Assembly (NCBI RefSeq): GCF_003258515.1
Contig: NZ_QGEH01000002.1
Coordinates: forward strand, 388,677-452,676
Source of the DNA: Marinobacter bohaiensis
GTDB lineage: Bacteria; Pseudomonadota; Gammaproteobacteria; Pseudomonadales; Oleiphilaceae
DNA: 64,000 bases
Direction of reading: 5' to 3'
This document shows, in pieces, positions 59,540-64,000 of the stretch (the first letter of the stretch is position 1; every line of letters begins with the position of its first letter). The notes under the pieces were generated by a model. That model did no database searches and had not been told where the DNA came from. It saw only the letters and a list, made by a program, of their open reading frames with translations. A program made the position numbers and the translations under genes.

Positions 59540-60358
59540 CTACGCAAGAACCTTGGGCGGCAGGTAAATCGTAAACTCGTTGACCGGTTCGATCAGAACG
59601 CTGTGCGGCTGCTGTTGTTCGTCATGGGTCACCAGTTCCTCGCGGGACAGGAGCCCGAAATCCGCCGACAACAGTCGGCCCGACTGGACGTTCAAGCGGT
59701 CGTGCCAGACCCGGTAGGTCCCCAGTTTGCCGTCCCGGCGATGATAGAAACCGGCCAGCGGGTGAGTGAGATACACCAGCCCGGATTCGGTGTCGGGAAA
59801 ACCCTCGAGCTGAAAGGCGTCGCCCTTCTCCTGGGTGAGCCGGACGCTCGCCGGTGCCCACTGAGCTTCCGTCGTCATCTCATAGCGCCGGTACAGACCG
59901 TCCCTGTCATCGAACTCGCAATCGAAACGGACGCGCCCGTCGTACCACGGCAGGTTCCACGCATGACGCGGCACCATCAGCGTCCAGGAGTCCAGCGTCG
60001 TCCCCAGGAACCAGACGCAGCGTTCGCCCGTTTCCGTATCGATGATGTAGATCCGGTAGTTGGTTTGCCCCATGGTGAACTTGGGGAACGGATAAACCGC
60101 GGAGGTGAAATCCACGTCGATAAACGGAACGACCGACAGAAGCGCTTTGGGCCGGCCGTCGATGTCGACCGTATCCAACTGGAACCGATCCGGGATCAGA
60201 CGGGAAAAGCGGGCCGGGTCAACAGCGTAAGTGATGATCGCGAAGTGCTGCAGCTTGCAGAGAACATCCATCCCGGATGGCTGCGGGCGATCGTGGAGAA
60301 CGTCCGAGAATGTGAGCTTCTGACGCACAAAATATCCCTTCCCTGTGCTGTATGGCAT
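59540..60358 (-). CDS. DUF2071-type protein (acetoacetate decarboxylase-like fold)
   Basis: A 272-residue protein with a DUF2071-like pattern: Tyr-Ala-Val-Asp-Pro-Ala-Arg-Phe-Ser-Arg-Leu-Ile-Pro-Asp-Arg-Phe near 45-60 and Gly-x-Tyr-Arg-Val-Trp-His-Asp near the end. Related proteins (YqjF) share the fold of acetoacetate decarboxylase but lack the catalytic Lys in many cases. Function unknown. The start at 60358 is the first ATG; an internal ATG at residue 30 is less likely. Confidence 0.72.
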   Translation of the reverse strand: MPYSTGKGYFVRQKLTFSDVLHDRPQPSGMDVLCKLQHFAIITYAVDPARFSRLIPDRFQLDTVDIDGRPKALLSVVPFIDVDFTSAVYPFPKFTMGQTNYRIYIIDTETGERCVWFLGTTLDSWTLMVPRHAWNLPWYDGRVRFDCEFDDRDGLYRRYEMTTEAQWAPASVRLTQEKGDAFQLEGFPDTESGLVYLTHPLAGFYHRRDGKLGTYRVWHDRLNVQSGRLLSADFGLLSREELVTHDEQQQPHSVLIEPVNEFTIYLPPKVLA

Positions 60359-60444
60359 CCGTTATGTCGGACTTGCGTTTATCGACCGTCTTGTCCCAAG
60401 ACCGGCGTTCTCATGACCACACCGCATCCCGCTGGAGGTCGCTC

Positions 60445-60576
60445 TCAAGCGTTTATCAGCCACTCTCTAATAGAGGCCAATTGATCACGGCCTTGCGCGA
60501 TCAAGTAGTCTCGCAGCGCCAACAGGTAATCCGATTCCCGCACTGTCAAATCTCGGCTCTCACTAGACAGTCTCAT
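60445..60576 (-). CDS. Possible 43-residue small protein
   Basis: The spacer 60359-60719 holds no large gene. One small reading frame (44 codons, ATG at 60576, TGA at 60445-60447) encodes a helical-looking peptide with Arg-Glu-Ser-Asp-Tyr-Leu-Leu-Ala-Leu-Arg-Asp-Tyr-Leu and a similar second helix. Ribosome site is weak. It could be a true small gene, a decayed remnant or chance. Confidence 0.25.
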   Translation of the reverse strand: MRLSSESRDLTVRESDYLLALRDYLIAQGRDQLASIREWLINA

Positions 60577-60719
60577 GCCGCATCAAAATTTCCGACCAAC
60601 AATCTTTGCGTTGAGAATGCCTCTTTTGAGTTTTCGGAAACGACCGCTGAGCCAATTGATAGCTCTATTTTATTTCTATAGATCTTTAAATTTACTTCCA
60701 TCTTGGCTCAACTACTCAG

Positions 60720-60776
60720 TTATAGCGGTGAACTTTGGGGCTGGCGGTGTCCTGCAGCGTCAGCGAATTGTTATCC
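60720..60776 (-). repeat. attC site E
   Basis: On the minus strand the site starts with GGATAAC (60770-60776) and ends with GCTATAA (60720-60726), one base off the GTTRRRY core. GCTGACG pairs with CGCCAGC inside. Length 57 bp, the smallest normal attC size. It is the leftmost site and follows the gene ending at 60784. Confidence 0.6.
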
Positions 60777-60783
60777 GTTACAC

Positions 60784-61452
60784 CTACTCCAACCACCCCT
60801 TTGACCTGAGTGATTCTGCAAACTCTTTGTCTTCTTTCGCCGACTTCCCGGATGAAGGTAAGACAACAACAGTGTCACCCAGGCCCGATTCTAACAAATC
60901 TTCCGCGACGACTGCCCAGACACCATACTCCTGTAGCTTTCCAGTGGAACCAGTCGCAGAATCACGCGAAAGCACGTAATGTAATTCGGGGTTCCTAATT
61001 ACTTTATCTGACGGCACGCCCAACAGAGCTTGGAATGTAGAAAACCTCGCCTCTGAAATGTCTAGCGCCCAATCAATATCTTCATAAAAGGCCTTTGCAT
61101 CATTCAAAAAGGCTTCATCAACACACGGATTACCAGGGTCAAGTCGCCAATTGAAGTGTATTCCTGAGATTTTTCCTTTAATCGTCACACGCGAATACAG
61201 ACAGGACCATAAGTAGGTGGGGACTCCCTTTCCGCCGGTAATACTTTCGAAAGTTGAGTTTCGAATTTCAGCACCATGGACAAAGCAAGCCCAGTGCCTA
61301 CATTTTCTTAATTCAATATTCGAAACCTTAAACCGTTGGCCAGGACCTTTAGGAACCGGTATCGAAGAATTGTGGATAGTCGCGTCAATCAGCGATTCAC
61401 CATCAATACCCTTCTGACCTTTTGCGGGGTATAGCGAGAAACTGCTTTCCAT
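60784..61452 (-). CDS. Cassette gene 1, hypothetical, repeat-rich
   Basis: A 222-residue protein with an N-terminal beta-rich half (Ile-Asp-Ala-Thr-Ile-His-Asn-Ser, Lys-Val-Ser-Asn-Ile-Glu-Leu, Ile-Arg-Asn-Ser-Thr-Phe-Glu) like pentapeptide or right-handed helix repeats, and a C-terminal half that is more mixed. I do not recognise it. ATG at 61452 follows an AAGGA site; a longer TTG start at 61479 is less likely. It is followed by attC E and preceded by a damaged attC. Confidence 0.6.
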   Translation of the reverse strand: MESSFSLYPAKGQKGIDGESLIDATIHNSSIPVPKGPGQRFKVSNIELRKCRHWACFVHGAEIRNSTFESITGGKGVPTYLWSCLYSRVTIKGKISGIHFNWRLDPGNPCVDEAFLNDAKAFYEDIDWALDISEARFSTFQALLGVPSDKVIRNPELHYVLSRDSATGSTGKLQEYGVWAVVAEDLLESGLGDTVVVLPSSGKSAKEDKEFAESLRSKGWLE

Positions 61453-61467
61453 AGCTTCCTTATTTTT

Positions 61468-61502
61468 CCATGTCGCCAATATTCAGCGGCGTCTGGTTAG
61501 GC
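61468..61502 (-). repeat. Truncated attC between cassettes 1 and 2
   Basis: A GCCTAAC end (GTTAGGC on plus, 61496-61502) overlaps the stop of the gene to the right. A short CGCC/GGCG stem follows, but no GTTRRRY partner is seen before the next gene. Only about 35 bp remain, so it seems deleted at one side and probably cannot recombine. Confidence 0.45.
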
Positions 61503-61997
61503 ACCGGCTCCTATTTGAACCAATACGCTCTCATCGCCACCAACCTGAACTTGGAGCGACCCATCTGGGTTTTCGTAAACTTCGCCGGCTATCAAAGACA
61601 AGAACGAACCTGCCACAACTAGATTGATGCGTTCAATATCGCCCGCGAAATCTCTAAACACTTGCACAGAATCAATTGAGCCACTTGGTAATTCTGTGAG
61701 CGATCGTGCTCGAAAAATTCCCTCATGGTGGGCTCGAAAACCTGAGCTACTGGGCAGGCGGGTCAACATCAGGCCCCAGTTATCGTTATTTTGATAAGTG
61801 GAGATCTCAAGCTGTTCATCTAACTCCAGCCGTGCATGCAGTACTAAAAATTGCAAAAACGGAACTGAAGGTTCCATGAAGCTTGGGAGGCCATCTGGCC
61901 CGCATTCTCGAAGCGCTATTTCAACGCCATGCCAGTCAACAACACGAAGGCCGACGAGCTTCTGAAATTCTGCGACTTGCGTTGCTACAAACGACAT
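61497..61997 (-). CDS. Cassette gene 2, hypothetical
   Basis: A 166-residue protein with an N-terminal region rich in hydrophobic strands (Phe-Gln-Lys-Leu-Val-Gly-Leu-Arg-Val-Val-Asp-Trp) and a C-terminal Val-Gln-Val-Gly-Gly-Asp-Glu-Ser-Val stretch. No known domain recognised. The mixed alpha/beta composition is common for cassette-borne immunity-like proteins. Start at 61997; stop overlaps the truncated attC. Confidence 0.6.
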   Translation of the reverse strand: MSFVATQVAEFQKLVGLRVVDWHGVEIALRECGPDGLPSFMEPSVPFLQFLVLHARLELDEQLEISTYQNNDNWGLMLTRLPSSSGFRAHHEGIFRARSLTELPSGSIDSVQVFRDFAGDIERINLVVAGSFLSLIAGEVYENPDGSLQVQVGGDESVLVQIGAGA

Positions 61998-62009
61998 GGT
62001 GTCCCTGCT

Positions 62010-62093
62010 GCCTAGCGCTGAAATAAGCGACAGCCCGAAAGGGGCGTCCGGTGGAGGCCGAAGCCCGGAACGAACTTGATTGATTGGTTATGT
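62010..62093 (-). repeat. attC site C
   Basis: On the minus strand it runs from ACATAAC (62087-62093) to GCTAGGC (62010-62016), the latter one base from the GTTAGGC core. An imperfect stem (CCCGAAAGGGGC-type and GGCCGAAGCCC segments) lies between. Length 84 bp. Just 3-prime of the gene ending at 62095. Confidence 0.6.
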
Positions 62094-62094
62094 T

Positions 62095-62547
62095 TCACCA
62101 AAACTTCCACCACGGCTTTGTGTTCTTTACTTGGGCCTCCGTGAGTATGCCGCTCTTGCGCCGCGCCTCAATCATCTTGGAGAAAGCAGCAAAATCATGC
62201 GCCTCTTCGTTCGCTACATACATCAAATTCCCAAAGTTTTTGGCGTAGTCATTCAGATAGAGACCATCATCTCCATAGTACTCTGACGCATACTGATTTC
62301 CTTCTTCGTTAAAGTCTTCGTCGGTCAGCTTGCCGTCACAATACTTAAAGAAGAATTCTGTAGCCGATAGCTCGCCGGAAACGACTTTTGCGACATTCTC
62401 TGGCTCTTCTTCAACATGAAGCTCTCCCACCCACCCTTGAGCAAAGCACCACTTCATAAAGAGAGCGATATGTACTCCGCCGTATTCTTCCGGTGAGTCG
62501 GCCGGAAAATCTCCCCCGTAATGCCAACTAGCATCATCGTATTTCAT
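62095..62547 (-). CDS. Cassette gene 3, DUF7832-like protein
   Basis: A 150-residue acidic protein starting Met-Lys-Tyr-Asp-Asp-Ala-Ser-Trp-His-Tyr-Gly-Gly-Asp-Phe-Pro. The start and the pattern Gly-Gly-Val-His-Ile-Ala-Leu-Phe-Met-Lys-Trp-Cys fit the DUF7832 family as I recall it; function unknown, often near toxin or immunity genes. The ATG at 62547 has AAGGGGC upstream. A second, ABC-like frame is absent. Confidence 0.68.
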   Translation of the reverse strand: MKYDDASWHYGGDFPADSPEEYGGVHIALFMKWCFAQGWVGELHVEEEPENVAKVVSGELSATEFFFKYCDGKLTDEDFNEEGNQYASEYYGDDGLYLNDYAKNFGNLMYVANEEAHDFAAFSKMIEARRKSGILTEAQVKNTKPWWKFW

Positions 62548-62562
62548 GCCGTGCCCCTTGAA

Positions 62563-62638
62563 AAATAACGCCGCCAACAGCGGCCGAGCGTAGCAAGGTC
62601 CAGCCCCGAAGGAGTGATGCTGCTTCGCCTTGTTAAAT
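62563..62638 (-). repeat. attC site B
   Basis: On the minus strand it begins with ATTTAAC (62632-62638, perfect RYYYAAC) plus AAGGCG and ends with GTTATTT (62563-62569). Inner segments can fold. Length 76 bp. Located between the genes starting at 62547 and ending at 62644. Confidence 0.7.
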
Positions 62639-62643
62639 GTTGG

Positions 62644-62940
62644 CTATTCATAGATTTTCCCGCAGTATAAAAACACTGCGAACTGCTTCCATTTGTTGTC
62701 GGCTAGCTCTCCACGTTGCCTCAAACCAAAATTAGAGACTTCAGCCCAAGCAACAGCAGACTCTAAAAAATCCGCGATAGTGTTGTTGGCCCAGCCTTCA
62801 GTAAAGCACGCTTCATCTGTTGGCTTTCCTTCATGCGGAACTCTGTCTGCAATAAGGACTTTGACGAAAGCAAGAAATGACTCTTCGTCTTTTACTTCCT
62901 CAAGAACTTCATGGACTTCCTTCATAGCTCTCTTAGGCAT
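62644..62940 (-). CDS. Cassette gene 4, DUF7660-like protein
   Basis: A 98-residue protein with Glu-Ser-Phe-Leu-Ala-Phe-Val near residue 20 and Gly-Trp-Ala-Asn-Asn-Thr-Ile-Ala-Asp-Phe-Leu-Glu-Ser-Ala-Val-Ala-Trp-Ala-Glu, the pattern of the DUF7660 family. Function unknown; members occur as small cassette or toxin-immunity genes. The ATG overlaps the core GTTAAAT of the attC to its right, which is usual for cassettes. Confidence 0.72.
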   Translation of the reverse strand: MPKRAMKEVHEVLEEVKDEESFLAFVKVLIADRVPHEGKPTDEACFTEGWANNTIADFLESAVAWAEVSNFGLRQRGELADNKWKQFAVFLYCGKIYE

Positions 62941-63016
62941 TTAACGCAAAGCGCACCGGTGACCTTTACGCCGCTTCGCTCTGTAAAGGTCATCCGCGTG
63001 ACGCGTATTGTTATGA
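62939..63016 (-). repeat. attC site A
   Basis: On the minus strand it starts with TCATAAC (63010-63016) and ends with GTTAAAT (62939-62945, perfect GTTRRRY). GTGACCTTTAC pairs with GTAAAGGTCAT-type sequence inside, with GCGAAGCGGC loop. Length 78 bp. Best stem of the set. Confidence 0.75.
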
Positions 63017-63018
63017 TA

Positions 63019-63858
63019 TTAAGCGGGAACTAATTTATACGCCCTACCGATATCTCTGATAACTTCCAACCCTTTTGGGAGTAATTTTCCCGACCGATCA
63101 GATAATTGGTAGGAGGAAAGCCCCGTTATAGCACCGCCATTGATGATATTCTTTTCTACAAGCTCGCTGAATTTCCGGATCAACAATCCGTCATCGTCAC
63201 TAACTACACTAGTAGGAGTAATGTGCCGCGTAGCTTCCTTAAGTATTTCGTAGCGTCCAGGAGTGATTCCATATTCGTTGACGATAGAGTCGCAGTGATC
63301 TTGTTCATTAGCACCATCAACAGTGACTAAATCAAAATGCTGAACACCAAATAACTCACCATTGCAGCGCGCATAAGTTACGGCATTTACTAGCAGATCT
63401 ATCCAGCCACAATCCAGCTTCATAGTGTCTCCTGCACTGATCGACACGCTGACATTGCCATTCGAGACGCCTAGATTTTGATCATCCGCAGGAGGGCTAA
63501 ACTCTATATCTTCAGGTAACTCCCCTTCGTGGATAAGCTCACACCGATAGTATTTGTAGAGAATATAAGCAACATCGAGCTGTCTACCTTTAAAGTTAAC
63601 GCTGATACCGCTATTGCCAACATCTGGCCCTCCGAAATCGCCAAAGAGAATCTTTCTTATCCGGCCGCCCAGAAACAAGGTGAATGCTTCGCGATCCCCC
63701 ATCTCTTTTTGGGGATCTTCGTGAGACTTAGTTTTGCCCTTGGGAAAGGTTTTTCTGGACGATGCAGCAACAGCAAGCATTAAATTGGTCAAAGCGCCTA
63801 GATGCCTTTCGTTCTCTGCTAAAAACGTCGCGTCGTCGACTTGCTGCTTAATAGTCAT
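63019..63858 (-). CDS. Cassette gene 5, hypothetical
   Basis: A 279-residue protein, the largest in the array. Its middle contains Arg-Lys-Ile-Leu-Phe-Gly-Asp-Phe and Tyr-Arg-Cys-Glu-Leu-Ile-His-Glu-Gly (a HEPN-like Arg-x4-His can be seen as Arg-Cys-Glu-Leu-Ile-His) and a C-terminal part with Asp-Asp-Gly-Leu-Leu-Ile-Arg-Lys-Phe-Ser-Glu that could be a winged helix. No named family. The ATG at 63858 has AAGGGGAAG upstream. Confidence 0.6.
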   Translation of the reverse strand: MTIKQQVDDATFLAENERHLGALTNLMLAVAASSRKTFPKGKTKSHEDPQKEMGDREAFTLFLGGRIRKILFGDFGGPDVGNSGISVNFKGRQLDVAYILYKYYRCELIHEGELPEDIEFSPPADDQNLGVSNGNVSVSISAGDTMKLDCGWIDLLVNAVTYARCNGELFGVQHFDLVTVDGANEQDHCDSIVNEYGITPGRYEILKEATRHITPTSVVSDDDGLLIRKFSELVEKNIINGGAITGLSSYQLSDRSGKLLPKGLEVIRDIGRAYKLVPA

Positions 63859-63899
63859 CTCACTTCCCCTTCATAGACATTATGACTCCCCACAAAGGG

Positions 63900-63976
63900 G
63901 CTGCCCCCGCGCTCGAGGGTTAGCCGAAGCCAGAGCCATAATTTACGTGTTCACATGCGTAAAATCGGGGGGCAGC
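63900..63976. repeat. 9-bp inverted repeat at window end
   Basis: GCTGCCCCC (63900-63908) and GGGGGCAGC (63968-63976) are perfect inverted copies with 59 bp between. Between them is the end of an open minus-strand frame (TAA at 63920-63922) running past 64000, and on the plus strand an ATG at 63980 opens a frame that leaves the window. This may be the edge of another cassette or of a mobile element; it cannot be settled from what is seen. Confidence 0.3.
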
Positions 63977-64000
63977 ACCATGAAAAAACATAGCACACGC

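Larger units (their letters stand above)
60720..64000 (-). mobile_element. Integron cassette array (part), cassette genes leftward
   Basis: Five leftward hypothetical genes are each followed on their 3-prime side by an attC-like element with RYYYAAC and GTTRRRY-type ends and inverted repeats. The stretch is AT-richer than the chromosome to the left. Gene direction and attC orientation imply that the integrase gene and attI lie to the right, beyond position 64000. This fits a chromosomal integron. Confidence 0.72.

Noticed and set aside
1..64000. CRISPR array, tRNA, rRNA or prophage
   Set aside because: No regularly spaced repeats, no cloverleaf-like or rRNA-like sequences and no phage structural genes were recognised by eye.

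Overview
The window reads as a piece of a high-GC gammaproteobacterial chromosome, most like a marine or halophilic Marinobacter-type organism. That placement is inferred from gene content: a cyo-type quinol oxidase, a type IV pilus ATPase of the PilU kind, a catecholate-siderophore uptake locus, DUF2058/DUF4336/DUF1835 housekeeping-type genes and a chromosomal integron. I see no rRNA, tRNA, CRISPR array, prophage or complete insertion sequence. Gene density is high, and most genes sit in short operons with 4-bp ATGA overlaps.

Left part (0-24.8 kb). An aauBEDA-cytochrome c operon (0.2-3.5 kb) encodes a periplasmic tryptophan tryptophylquinone (TTQ) amine dehydrogenase. Leftward genes follow: DUF1835, a YbaY/META lipoprotein, arfB and mtgA. 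Next is a MarR-HlyD-DUF2955 efflux operon with two operator-like palindromes. From 9.6 to 17.6 kb lies an iron-siderophore locus: LysR regulator, TonB receptor behind a Fur-like box, binding protein, two FecCD permeases, ATPase, and a second, different binding protein on the other strand. Then come DUF2058, DCC, DUF4336 and SpoIIAA-like proteins, a diguanylate cyclase, an NAD(P)-binding protein, thioredoxin, a LysR regulator and an LpxR-type lipid A deacylase.

Middle part (24.8-57.4 kb). A 50-residue exported peptide sits behind a 17-bp perfect palindrome. It is followed by AraC and an SLC13 transporter, an NlpC/P60 lipoprotein, a GNAT-nitrilase fusion, the cyoABCDE terminal oxidase operon, and a second GGDEF protein whose conserved C-terminus is cut by an in-frame amber codon. 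An exported protein with a possible Sm-like tail and pilU come next, then a self-regulated-looking marR plus siderophore-interacting reductase pair. Further on are two divergent phosphoribosyltransferase paralogues, rhodanese, MarR plus hydrolase, several small proteins, a complete Opp-type ABC transporter with a Fur-like site, a phospholipase D lipoprotein, ArsR with NIPSNAP and monooxygenase-fold proteins, and a Ca/Na antiporter.

Right part (57.5-64 kb, accessory). A wHTH-nucleotidyltransferase (MNT) plus HEPN gene pair of the toxin-antitoxin type is bracketed on both sides by the same two-palindrome element, with identical 21-bp centre-to-centre geometry. After Nudix and DUF2071 genes, the window ends in an AT-richer array of leftward hypothetical genes separated by attC-like sites. 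This is an integron cassette array whose integrase, if present, should lie to the right of the window. The MNT-HEPN module with its flanking repeats and the cassette array are the best candidates for undescribed biology here.
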